Below are positions 55,921 to 64,000 of a DNA stretch of 64,000 nucleotides, one piece after another. The position numbers and the translations under genes are program-made. The notes under the pieces were generated by a model. That model was not told the DNA's origin. It saw nothing but the letters and a program-made list of their open reading frames with translations, and ran no database searches. The DNA is from Pseudomonas sp. MM223 (GTDB lineage Bacteria; Pseudomonadota; Gammaproteobacteria; Pseudomonadales; Pseudomonadaceae). The stretch lies in the NCBI GenBank assembly GCA_947090765.1, contig OX352322.1:4881501-4945500 (forward strand). The letters are read 5' to 3'. Position 1 is the first letter of the stretch, and each line of letters begins with the position of its first letter.

Positions 55921-56007
55921 CTGTGGGAACGGGTTCACCCGCGAAGAAGGCGACTCGGTGGATGGCACCGGCTTTGCCGGTGTTCGCGGGTAAACCCGCT
56001 CCTACAG
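55921..56007. repeat. REP inverted pair (GGGTTCACCCGCGAA family)
   Basis: Arms 55921-55945 and 55983-56007 face each other and share GGGTTCACCCGCGAA-type sequence with a few differences (TAAACCC in the right arm). GCACCGGCTTTGCCGGTG lies between them. It fills the gap between the fliC promoter and the upstream gene. Confidence 0.82.
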
Positions 56008-56045
56008 GGATGGCACGCGGATCTGCGAGCATTTGTACAGGCATG

Positions 56046-56080
56046 AAAAAAGCGCCGGGCGGTGGCCGCCGGGCGCTTTT
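56046..56080 (-). terminator. Terminator after the KAS III-like gene
   Basis: On the minus strand AAAAGCGCCCGGCGG / CCGCCCGGCGCTTTTTT pairs over about 15 bases with one internal mismatch and ends in a T run. The mirror arm also gives T4 on the + strand. It lies 18 bases past the KAS III-like stop. Confidence 0.82.
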
Positions 56081-56097
56081 CTTGAGACTACGAGGGA

Positions 56098-57027
56098 TCA
56101 GTCGCGGTACAGGATGGCCGAGCCCCACGACAGGCCCACGCCAAAGCCGCTGATCGCCACACGCTTCCAGCTGCCGTCAAGCATGTGCTTCTGCAACAGC
56201 AGCGGCACGCTGGAGGACACGGTATTGCCGGTTTCCAGCATGTCCTTGACGAACTTCTCCGGGTGCTGCTCTTCAAAGCGCCGGGCCACAGCATCGACAA
56301 TCGCCGCACTGCCCTGGTGGATGCAGAAGGCGTCGATATCCGACGACTTCAGGCCGCTGGCATCCAGCAGCTCGTGCAAGTGCGCAGGCACCTTGACCAA
56401 GGCAAAGTTGAACACCTGGCGGCCATTCATGAAGAACTTGCCGTCAGTGACTTTAAGGTGCTCGGCACCCGAGCCGTCGGTGCCGAAACGCGCCTGGCCC
56501 AGGTTCCATACCGCATCTTCACCCATCCAGGTTGCCGTGGCGGCATCGCCGAACAGCATGGTGGTGTTGCGGTCTTCCGGGTCGACGATTTTCGAATACG
56601 GGTCGGCTGTGATCAGCAGGCCATTTTTCAGCCCTGCGGCTTCCATGAAGCCTTTGATCGCGTACAGGCCATACACGTAGCCAGAGCAGCCCAGCGACAC
56701 GTCAAACGCCGCCACACGGGTGGACAGGCCAAGCTTGCTCTGGACGATGGCGGCGGTGTGCGGCAGGCCTTCTTCATCACCGTTCTGGGTGACCACGATC
56801 AGCGCATCGATCGACTGCGGATCAAGGTCAGGGTTGCTGGCGAACAGGGCCCGGGCGGCTTCTACGCACAGGTCGGAGGTTTCCTGCTCTTCGGCCTTGC
56901 GCGGCAGGAACGAGGCGCCGATCTTGCCGAACATGAACTCTTCGTCCTTGCCGAACTTCGCACCCTGGACGTAGTTGTCCAGGCCAGCGGTAGGCACGTA
57001 ACTCGCAATGCTTTTGATGCCAATCAT
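56098..57027 (-). CDS. 3-oxoacyl-ACP synthase III-like protein (FabH family)
   Basis: 309 residues from MIGIKSIASYVPTAG, with GGGAAG upstream. The thiolase-fold catalytic triad is present: Cys114 (DVSLGCSGYVYGL), His237 (DAFCIHQGSA) and Asn268 (LETGNTVSSSVP), plus the GFGVGLSWGSAIL C-terminus. It therefore looks active. It lies between flgL and fliC, where pseudomonads keep flagellin-modification genes, so it may make an acyl group for a flagellin glycan rather than serve in fatty acid start-up. That role is inferred only from position. Confidence 0.88.
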   Translation of the reverse strand: MIGIKSIASYVPTAGLDNYVQGAKFGKDEEFMFGKIGASFLPRKAEEQETSDLCVEAARALFASNPDLDPQSIDALIVVTQNGDEEGLPHTAAIVQSKLGLSTRVAAFDVSLGCSGYVYGLYAIKGFMEAAGLKNGLLITADPYSKIVDPEDRNTTMLFGDAATATWMGEDAVWNLGQARFGTDGSGAEHLKVTDGKFFMNGRQVFNFALVKVPAHLHELLDASGLKSSDIDAFCIHQGSAAIVDAVARRFEEQHPEKFVKDMLETGNTVSSSVPLLLQKHMLDGSWKRVAISGFGVGLSWGSAILYRD

Positions 57028-57280
57028 TCTGGCTTCCCAATGAAAACAGCCAAAGACCACCACTCGATGAATTGAGGGCGCCAAATACCGGGGCGTCACC
57101 GCCAGGGGTTGAAGGCAGAGCTCACCTGCGCACCGGTAACAAAATGCTGCAACAGCTGCTGCATAGAATACAGGGAAGATGATCGTTTTGACTCATTGGT
57201 CACATTGAAATGCTACGAAAGCCGTGGCGAGGGTGTGGAGACTGGGGAATTCGGGGAATGACCAGGCGGGCACAAATCCC
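57028..57280. other. Leader of the KAS III-like gene, no gene seen
   Basis: Together with the REP pair that follows, this makes a 403-base gap between flgL and the KAS III-like gene. It is less GC-rich around 57140-57200, as expected of a promoter region. I could not settle on one -35/-10 pair, and no sigma-54 or sigma-28 pattern was seen. Confidence 0.35.
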
Positions 57281-57396
57281 TGTAGGAGCGGCCTTGTGCC
57301 GCGAAAGGGTGGCGAAGCAACCCCAGGTTTGCGCTTTAACAATGAGATCGCCGGGGCTGCTTCGCAGCCCTTTCGCGACGCAAGGCCGCTCCCACA
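57281..57396. repeat. REP inverted pair (GTAGGAGCGGCCTTGC family)
   Basis: Arms 57281-57309 and 57368-57396 are inverted copies of about 29 bases with three differences (GTGCC against GACGC; TGTAGG against TGTGGG). It lies 34 bases after the flgL stop and may end the flgHIJKL transcript. Confidence 0.85.
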
Positions 57397-57430
57397 AGGC
57401 AATACCAGCCTGATGGGGCAGCGAAGCGGA

Positions 57431-58996
57431 TCAGATCTTGTCGAACAGGCTCAGCTGCGAAATACGCGCAAACGCCAACTGCGAGGCTTCGAGCATGGCC
57501 TGCTGCAGGGTCAGCTGAATGGTCGCCGAGGCCATGTCGGTATCGCCAATAGCACTTTGCGTGCTTTTGTTGGCCAGCCCCAGGCTTTCGTTTTCCTGCG
57601 CTTGAATGTCCAGCGAGTTACCACGCGCACCGATCGAGCCGCGGGTAATGTCGATGCGATCCCGGGCGCTGGACAGGTTGGAAATCGCCGAATCGGTGGC
57701 AGCCTTAAGCGCGGCCTGCGCTTCTGGCGTGTCCAACGGCTTTTCCAGGGCGCTGCGCAACTGCCCCAGCGTATCCAGCACGTTTTGCGTGCGGTGGGTG
57801 TTGGCGTTCACCGAGAACTGGTCACCCTCGGACGGCGCGCTGTCGAACTGATAGGTCACACCGGCCACCGTGACGGCATTCCCCGCCCCTACCGTGCCCG
57901 TGGCAATCGCCTTGCTGTCGGCGGTATACGGCTGCGCATACAGCGCGTACTCGGTATCGCTGGTGAAGCGGATCACCGCGCCATCGCTGGGGAAGGTGCT
58001 GCGGTAGGCTTCAGGGTCGGTAACGCTGGTACCGGTCACCTGTGCCGTCGACGGGTTACCGGCGCTGCGCGTTGCGGTGAGCGTGTCCGGCTTGCCCTGA
58101 AGGGTGAACACATGGCCAGCCACCACCGCGTCGGCATCGTCACCTTCGGCGAGGTTCAGGTTGACCTCGAAATCGACACCCCGCAGCGAGATCATCTTGC
58201 CGCCTTCGGTGTTGACGTCGAACTTGCCCTTACCGGCGGTTTCGTTGGTAATGTCATTGCCAGCGGCATCCTTCACGCTGTACTCCGTGGCACTGGTGAA
58301 GGTGACGGTGTACGGCTGGCCAGCGGCAAACTGGTTGCTGTAGGTGTTGGCCGACGTCAACAAGCCATCAGACAACAGCACCTTGCCGTCATTTGGCGTC
58401 GGCGCCTGCAAGTTCGACTGGGTGCGGCTATTGTTGGTGGCCTGGTCGAAAATGCTGTAGCCGGTGTCGTTGGTGGCCAGGCGCAGGGTATCGGACACCT
58501 GCAGGCTCAACTGGGTCTGGTCACCCTGGTAGCTGTAGGTGCCGTCGGCATTGCGCACATAAGGCGGCGTCGACGACTTGGAGCCGCCGAACATGTAGTC
58601 GCCGTTGGCGTCGCGCGAGTTCAGCAGGCCAAACACGTTGGCTTCGATTTCCTTGATCTCGCTGGCAATCGAGGTGCGGTCGGCATCGCTCAGGCCACCG
58701 TTACCGGCCTGGATCGCCAGCTCACTGGCGCGCTGCAGGGCGTCGTTGATGGTGGAGAGCACACTCTCTTCCTGCAGCAATGCATTCTTGACCGTGGTCA
58801 TGTTGCCGCTGTATTGGTCCAGCAACGCGCTTTGTTGCTGCAACACCAACAGCCGCGCAGCACCGACCGGGTCATCGCCGGCAGACTGGATACGCGACTT
58901 GGAGGTCACCTGTTCGGTGGTTTTGGCCAGGTCCGAGTAGTTCTTGGAGTAGCTGTTGGCGCTGGTCTCATAGAACTGAGCAGTCGAAATTCGCAC
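57431..58996 (-). CDS. flgL: Hook-filament junction protein FlgL (HAP3)
   Basis: 521 residues. The N-terminus is MRISTAQFYETSANSYSKNYSDLAKTTEQVTSKSRIQSAGDDPVGAARLL, with the flagellin-type helix LQRASELAIQAGNGGLSDADR. The C-terminus is MASATIQLTLQQAMLEASQLAFARISQLSLFDKI. The central about 250 residues are variable beta-rich sequence. It forms the ring between FlgK and flagellin. It lies 13 bases after flgK and is the end of the flg operon. Confidence 0.96.
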   Translation of the reverse strand: MRISTAQFYETSANSYSKNYSDLAKTTEQVTSKSRIQSAGDDPVGAARLLVLQQQSALLDQYSGNMTTVKNALLQEESVLSTINDALQRASELAIQAGNGGLSDADRTSIASEIKEIEANVFGLLNSRDANGDYMFGGSKSSTPPYVRNADGTYSYQGDQTQLSLQVSDTLRLATNDTGYSIFDQATNNSRTQSNLQAPTPNDGKVLLSDGLLTSANTYSNQFAAGQPYTVTFTSATEYSVKDAAGNDITNETAGKGKFDVNTEGGKMISLRGVDFEVNLNLAEGDDADAVVAGHVFTLQGKPDTLTATRSAGNPSTAQVTGTSVTDPEAYRSTFPSDGAVIRFTSDTEYALYAQPYTADSKAIATGTVGAGNAVTVAGVTYQFDSAPSEGDQFSVNANTHRTQNVLDTLGQLRSALEKPLDTPEAQAALKAATDSAISNLSSARDRIDITRGSIGARGNSLDIQAQENESLGLANKSTQSAIGDTDMASATIQLTLQQAMLEASQLAFARISQLSLFDKI

Positions 58997-59009
58997 GGTC
59001 AGCCACTCC

Positions 59010-61051
59010 TTACAATGCGTTGATCAAGGTCGAAAAGGTTTCTTGCGCCGCCTTGATAATCTGCGACGACGCCGTGTAGTAGTGCTGGAACTTCACCAGG
59101 CTGGCCGCTTCGTCATCGAGGTTGACGCCCGACACCGCGCTGCGGCTTTCAGTGGCAGACTTGAGCACGGCCTGGGTCGCCGTGGTGTCGATGGTGGCCT
59201 GACTGGCCTTGGCCCCTACCCGCTCGACCAGCGCAGCATAGGCCGAGGTGAAGCTGGTGCCGGTGCCGGAGTTGGTACCCACTGTCGACTTGGTTTGCAG
59301 GTCCAGCAGGGCATTGGCGTTGCGGTTGTCGGCCTTGCCGTCGGCATTGAACGACAGGGTGAAGCTGTCGTTGGTTGCCGGGCTGCCGCCAATGGTGGTC
59401 TCCACCGCAAAAGTGCGCGGGTTGCCGCTGCCATCCAGTATCGGGTTGCCACTGGCATCGCGCATCGGCACGGCGATGGACAGCTTGTTGTCCTGGCCAG
59501 GCACAACACTGCCGGTACCAATCTGCGTACCTTTGGCGTCGTACAGTTTGTAGCCTTGGGAACCGCCACTGGCAGCGTCGAACACGACGCGCACCGGCAT
59601 GGAGTCGCTGATTGCCTTTTGCACCAGCGCAGTATCGGCACCGCCGTAGATGTCCAGCGATTCGCCCAGCGTAGGCTGGGTGATGGTACCCGTGCCGCTG
59701 TTGCCACTGCCTGCGGTGGCGCTGATCGGCCCGGCAAAGGCCAGCTTGTTGGCATCGGTCAGGGTAGTGGTAATGCTGCCTGCCGCGGCACGGGTGGGGA
59801 TCACCTTGAAGCTGTCGCCTGCCGCCAGGCCACCGCCGTTCAGCGACAGGCTGAAGCCGTCGATCACCGGTGCCGGGTTGGTGCTGAGGTCGAAGCTGCC
59901 CATGTCAGTGCCGTCGGAACGGCGCACGCTGTACTGGTTGGCGCTGGTGAACTTCACTTCGTAGTCGTAGGTGGTGAGCGCACCGCTGTTGGCGATGGTC
60001 ACATCCAGGTTGCCGGAGCCGGTGCTGTTGTTCGACGAGGCCAAGCTGCGCTGGGCAACGGCGGTGGCGCTGTTGATGCTGGAGAACAGCGAGCTGCCGA
60101 ACTGGCCATTGGCATCCAGGCCCTGGCCCAACTGGCTGTTGATGCTGTCCGACACCACCAGGGCGACACGGCCCAGTTCGTTCATGGACGGCATCAGCAC
60201 GTCCTGGCGGTAGCGCACCAGCCCGCCGATCGCACCACCGGTCACTACCGAGGTCACGTCGGAGCTGAACGATTCGTAGTTGATGCGCAGGCTGGCCTGG
60301 CTCTTGTCCGCGGCACTCGGCTGCACCGACAAGGTGTTGGCCTTGTTGCCGGTAACCAGCGACTGGCCGCTGCCCAGGTACACGTCGTAGTTGCCGTCAC
60401 GCTCCTGCACGGTCACGCCAACCAGCTCGTTGAGCTGGCGTACCGCTTCGCTGCGCGCATCCAGCAGGCTGTTGGGCGTGTTGCCAGTGCCCGAGGCCGC
60501 CGCAATCTGCTTGTTGTACTCGGCGATGTTGGCCGTCAGCTTGTTGACCTGGCCCGCCATGGTGTCGAGCTGGGAGTTGATCGTGTCGTTCTGCTGGGAC
60601 AGCTGTGCGCTTACCGCGTTGAAGCGGTTGCTGAGGGTTTGCGCCTGGGTCAGCAACAGCTGCCGGGAGGCAACGTCACCTGGCTTGGCGCGGCAGTCTG
60701 CAAGGCAGAGAAGAATGCGGTGAGCACCGGCTCGATGCCGGTGTCACGGTCGGCCAGCAGCTTGTCGACACTGGTGATCTGGTCCTGGAAGGTGACCGAG
60801 TCGGCCTGCAACGAGGTGGCGGTCTGCAGCTGGTTGTCCAGGTAGGAGCTGTAGATGCGACGCACGTCAGACAGCGTGGTACCGGTACCCAGGAACCCCG
60901 CGCCGATGTTGTGCGAAGGCCCCGCCGCCTGAATCGTCTGCTGGCGCGAATAGCCACTGGTCGCGGCGTTGGCGATGTTGTTACTGGTTACCGACAATGC
61001 CGCCTGGCTGGCATTCAGGCCACTCAGGCCAATCGAAATCAGGCTCGACAT
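59010..61051 (-). pseudogene. flgK: flgK with an apparent single-base deletion (hook-filament junction protein HAP1)
   Basis: The reading from 61051 (MSSLISIGLSGLNASQAALSVTSNNIANAATSGYSRQ) follows FlgK to FFSALQTAA, then runs into a short wrong tail and stops at 60650. The true sequence KPGDVASRQLLLTQAQTLSNRFNAVSAQLSQQ continues one frame over and ends at 59010 (EETFSTLINAL-like end). One base added near 60683-60692 (coding GCGCCAAG) gives 680 residues, the normal length. FlgK joins hook and filament, so a real break would prevent filament growth. Sequencing error is the more likely reading. Confidence 0.9.
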
Positions 61052-61063
61052 GATTTAGTCCTT

Positions 61064-62218
61064 TTATAGATTCGTGGTTCTGCCAGCCATGGCGTATTGC
61101 GGGGTTGTCTGCATTTGCTGGGCGATACTGATGATCTTCTTCGCATAGCCCGGGTCGGTCGCATAACCTGCCTTTTGCAGCTCTCTTGCAAACTGCTCAG
61201 GGTTATCGGCCGAGTCCAGCGCATCTTGATAGCGAGAGTTGCCCTGCAGCAGGTTTACCAGGTCGTGGAAGCTGTCCTGGTACGAGTCATAGCTGCGGAA
61301 CGCTGCGGTTTCCTTGACGAACTGGCCATCGCGGAACTCGCTGGTGATCGCCCGCGCCTGCTCCCCCTGCCAGTTACCGGTGGCTTTGATGCCAAACAGG
61401 TTGTGGCTGCTGCTGCCATCGGTGTTGCGCATCACCGATTTGCCCCAACCGGTTTCCAGTGCGGCCTGGGCCACCAGGTAGCGTGGGTCGATGCCAATGC
61501 GCTTGGCGGCTTGCTCGGCCATCGGCAGCATGGTGGCGACGAATTCGTCACTGTCGGCAAAGGCCTTGTTCGGCGCCAGCGGCGGCTGGGCCACGGCGCG
61601 GCCGACAATGCGCAGGCCGTTGTCCGGCACGGCAAAAGCCTTGGCCACTTGCTGGCCGTCACGGGCCGGCACGGCAGCGCTATTGGCCGTGGCGGCCGAT
61701 GGCACGATACCCGCCAGCAGGCGGTCGGTAAGCTTGCTCGGCAACGCCAGGCGCCGCGAGTTGAGCGCTGCGACGTCGTTACGCGTGGCGGACGACTGCG
61801 TGGCATGCACCGGGTCCGCTACCTTGTTACCCCACAGGGCTGGGCCACTGCCATCGGCACGCGGGAACGGGCTGGTATTTACCGACGCACTGCGGCCCTT
61901 GGTCAACTGGCGCACCAGCACGTCCTGCAGGCCAATACCGCCACCTTCGCGGGACATGCTAACGGCCAGCTGCTGGTCGTACATGTCGCGGTACTGCTTG
62001 ACCGTTTCGGTGTTCATCGGGTTGTCATCGGCCAGCACGTCGCCGGCCTTGCGCGAGGCCTTGAGCATTTCGCTGATGAACAACGACTCGAACTCCTGGG
62101 CCACCTTGCGCACGTTGGCTTCGCTGTCGCGGTCACCGTGCTTGAGCGCATTCAGGCGGTTGAGGTCGGTATAGGCGCCGCTGTCGGCACTGCCGGAGAC
62201 CTGGCTTTTGATATTCAT
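61064..62218 (-). CDS. flgJ: Rod assembly protein and peptidoglycan hydrolase FlgJ
   Basis: 384 residues. The N-terminal rod-binding domain is KVAQEFESLFISEMLKASRKAG...YRDMYDQQLAVSMSREGGGIGL. The C-terminal glucosaminidase domain has the catalytic glutamate in QAALETGWGKS and the YDSYQDSFHDLVNLLQGNSRY segment. A variable linker lies at about 115-220. It opens the cell wall for the rod. It follows flgI by 11 bases. Confidence 0.97.
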   Translation of the reverse strand: MNIKSQVSGSADSGAYTDLNRLNALKHGDRDSEANVRKVAQEFESLFISEMLKASRKAGDVLADDNPMNTETVKQYRDMYDQQLAVSMSREGGGIGLQDVLVRQLTKGRSASVNTSPFPRADGSGPALWGNKVADPVHATQSSATRNDVAALNSRRLALPSKLTDRLLAGIVPSAATANSAAVPARDGQQVAKAFAVPDNGLRIVGRAVAQPPLAPNKAFADSDEFVATMLPMAEQAAKRIGIDPRYLVAQAALETGWGKSVMRNTDGSSSHNLFGIKATGNWQGEQARAITSEFRDGQFVKETAAFRSYDSYQDSFHDLVNLLQGNSRYQDALDSADNPEQFARELQKAGYATDPGYAKKIISIAQQMQTTPQYAMAGRTTNL

Positions 62219-62229
62219 CCGCGCCGTCC

Positions 62230-63339
62230 TCAGATCACGATCAGGTCGGCTTGCAAGGCGCCGGCCTGTTTCAGGGCTTCGAGGATGGCCATCAGGTCGC
62301 CGGGCGCTGCGCCCACCTGGTTCACCGCGCGGACAATCTCATCCAGCGTGGTACCCGGGCCGAACTTGAACATCGGCTTGGCTTCCTGCTCGGCGTTTAC
62401 CCGCGAGCGTGGCACAACGGCGGTCTGGCCATTGGAGAAGGCCCCCGGCTGGCTGACGATCGGGTCTTCGGTAATGGTCACGGTCAGGCTGCCGTGAGTG
62501 ACCGCCGCCGGCGACACCTTGACGTTCTGGCCAATGACGATGGTGCCGGTACGTGAGTTGATGATGACCTTGGCCACCGCCTGGCCCGGGTCGATTTCGA
62601 GGTTTTCGAGGATCGACAGGTAATCCACGCGCTGGCTTGGGTCCATCGGCGCACTGACCCGCACCGAACCACCGTCCACGGCCTGGGCCACACCCGGGCC
62701 GAGCAGCTCGTTGACTTTGTCGACCACGCGCTTGGCAGTGGTGAAGTCGGGGCGATTGAGGTTCAGGGTCAGGGTGTTGCCCTGGTTGAAGCCGCTCGGC
62801 ACGGCCCGCTCGACACTGGCACCACCCGGGATACGGCCGGCCGACGGAACGTTGACGGTGATCTTCGAGCCGTCACGGCCTTCGGCGTCAAAGCCACCCA
62901 CCACCAGGTTGCCCTGGGCGATGGCGTAGACGTTGCCGTCGATACCCTTGAGCGGGGTCATCAGCAGGCTGCCACCACGCAGGCTCTTGGAGTTACCGAT
63001 CGACGACACGGTAATGTCCACCACCTGGCCGGGCTTGGCGAACGCCGGCAGGTCGGCATGCACCGACACCGCCGCGACGTTTTTCAGCTGCACGTTGCCG
63101 GAACCGGCCGGCACCTTGATGCCGAACTGCGACAGCATGTTGTTGAAGGTTTGCAGGGTGAACGGCGTCTGGGTGGTCTGGTCACCCGTACCGTTCAGCC
63201 CCACCACCAGGCCGTAACCAATCAACTGGTTGGAACGCACGCCAGAAATGCTGGCGATGTCCTTCAGGCGCTCTGCCTGCGCACCAAAGGCACAGGACAG
63301 AAGCAGGGTTGCGGCAATCAGCTGCCTCACGTTGAACAT
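62230..63339 (-). CDS. flgI: Flagellar P-ring protein FlgI
   Basis: 369 residues from [22 protein letters not shown], a Sec signal peptide. ATG 63339 was preferred to 63345 (MTM...) because GGA lies five bases upstream; the choice changes only two residues. The mature part [31 protein letters not shown] and the end [23 protein letters not shown] are standard. It forms the periplasmic bushing around the rod. Confidence 0.97.
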   Translation of the reverse strand: MFNVRQLIAATLLLSCAFGAQAERLKDIASISGVRSNQLIGYGLVVGLNGTGDQTTQTPFTLQTFNNMLSQFGIKVPAGSGNVQLKNVAAVSVHADLPAFAKPGQVVDITVSSIGNSKSLRGGSLLMTPLKGIDGNVYAIAQGNLVVGGFDAEGRDGSKITVNVPSAGRIPGGASVERAVPSGFNQGNTLTLNLNRPDFTTAKRVVDKVNELLGPGVAQAVDGGSVRVSAPMDPSQRVDYLSILENLEIDPGQAVAKVIINSRTGTIVIGQNVKVSPAAVTHGSLTVTITEDPIVSQPGAFSNGQTAVVPRSRVNAEQEAKPMFKFGPGTTLDEIVRAVNQVGAAPGDLMAILEALKQAGALQADLIVI

Positions 63340-63351
63340 GGTCATCCGTAC

Positions 63352-64000
63352 TCAGAAAGGCCAAAGCGGGCTGATGAAGAAGCGGTCCAGCCACCCGGGC
63401 TGGCTGGCATCGGCGAACGAGCCAGTACCGGAATAAGTGATGCGCGCATCGGCCACGCGGGTGGACGGCACGGTGTTGTCGGTGGCGATGTCGTCGGCGC
63501 GGACCATGCCGGCAATGCGCACCAGCTCTTCGCCGGTGTTCAGGGTCAACCACTTCTCACCGCGCACGGCGATGATGCCGTTGGGCAGCACTTCGGCCAC
63601 GGTCACGGTAATCGAACCGGTCAGGGTGTTGCCCTGGGTGGCCTTGCTGTCGCCTTTGGTGGCGCGCTCGCCGTTGTAGCCGGCCTCCAGCGACAGGTCA
63701 CCACCGCCGAACGGGTTGTTGGTGTTCGGTGTGCTGCCAAACAGCGAGGTCAGGCCGATGTCGGCCTTGCTGTTCTTCTGGATTTGCGAACCTGCGTTCT
63801 TGCTGGCCGAGGTTTTCTCGTTAAGGGTGATGGTAATGATGTCACCCACCCGGAACGCCTTGCGGTCGCTGTACAGGTTTTGCTCAAAACCGGCCTGGTA
63901 GATGGAACCGTTGTTGGCCGCTGCCGGCAACGGGGTGCGCGGCAGTACCGGCGCGTAGTACGGGTCGTTGGGCTTGGGCGTCGGGCCGACGCAACCTGCC
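63352..64000 (-). CDS. flgH: Flagellar L-ring lipoprotein FlgH, 5' end missing
   Basis: About 216 residues are visible. The window ends exactly at the lipobox (A-G-C, with the lipidated Cys codon at 63991-63993), so only the signal peptide is missing. The sequence has [45 protein letters not shown] and the C-terminus [13 protein letters not shown]. It forms the outer-membrane ring. It lies 12 bases upstream of flgI. Confidence 0.97.
   Translation of the reverse strand, partial: AGCVGPTPKPNDPYYAPVLPRTPLPAAANNGSIYQAGFEQNLYSDRKAFRVGDIITITLNEKTSASKNAGSQIQKNSKADIGLTSLFGSTPNTNNPFGGGDLSLEAGYNGERATKGDSKATQGNTLTGSITVTVAEVLPNGIIAVRGEKWLTLNTGEELVRIAGMVRADDIATDNTVPSTRVADARITYSGTGSFADASQPGWLDRFFISPLWPF

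Noticed and set aside
57224..60845. Two long + strand open frames (about 600 residues each) opposite flgL and flgK
   Set aside because: Compositional shadows of flagellar genes with a clear minus-strand identity.

Overview
The window reads as chromosomal DNA of a Pseudomonas, most likely of the P. putida group. The reasons are the high GC content, the gene order (ccm cluster, chemotaxis and motCD, then the polar-flagellum regulon from fliA down to flgH), the FleQ/FleSR/FliA regulatory hierarchy, a large 688-residue flagellin with a 3-oxoacyl-ACP synthase III-like gene between fliC and flgL, and ten intergenic REP-type palindromes. Most of the DNA is a core motility locus on the minus strand, with accessory genes at the left end and at 13.7-16.4 kb.

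Layout. 1-4.2 kb (+): two adjacent paralogous proteins of unknown function, each ending at a strong intrinsic terminator. 4.2-11.6 kb (-): the cytochrome c maturation operon ccmABCDEFGHI followed by a small lipoprotein gene. 11.6-16.4 kb (+): a FliK-like protein and a mini-FlhB C-domain protein behind a sigma-28-like promoter, then an 897-residue TcdA/TcdB-type glycosyltransferase toxin-like protein. 16.5-25.4 kb (-): DUF2802 protein, cheW, parP, parC, motD, motC, cheB, cheA, cheZ, cheY. 25.5-30.7 kb (-): fliA, fleN, flhF, flhA. 30.9-36.3 kb (-): fliL to fliR and flhB. 36.5-40.3 kb (-): fliK and the hptB-hsbR-hsbA switch. 40.5-46.4 kb (-): fliEFGHIJ. 46.6-50.8 kb (-): fleR, fleS, fleQ. 51.0-55.7 kb (-): fliT, fliS, fliD, flaG, fliC. 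56.1-57.0 kb (-): KAS III-like enzyme. 57.4-64 kb (-): flgL, flgK, flgJ, flgI and a truncated flgH.

How the genes work together. FleQ with sigma-54 would drive the early and middle operons. Sequences matching the -24/-12 consensus lie upstream of flhA, fliL, fliK, fliE, fleS and fliD. FleS/FleR activate later genes. FliA (sigma-28) drives fliC, and probably the FliK-like gene, through matching promoters. FlhF and FleN set flagellar place and number, and ParC/ParP place the chemosensory array at the same pole. CheA/CheW/CheY/CheZ/CheB signal to FliM/FliN, and MotCD supplies torque.

Three core genes, fliR, hsbA and flgK, each carry one apparent single-base deletion. Restoring one base gives normal-length proteins of 258, 101 and 680 residues. 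Because all three are minus-one-base errors, unpolished sequence error is the simplest explanation, but real decay of the flagellar system is possible. The most novel-looking signals are four repeats in the CheA linker that resemble the CheY-binding peptides of CheZ and FliM, the glycosyltransferase toxin-like gene inside the motility locus, the paralogous pair at the left end, and two related REP doublets in opposite orientation that bracket fliK-hptB-hsbR-hsbA.
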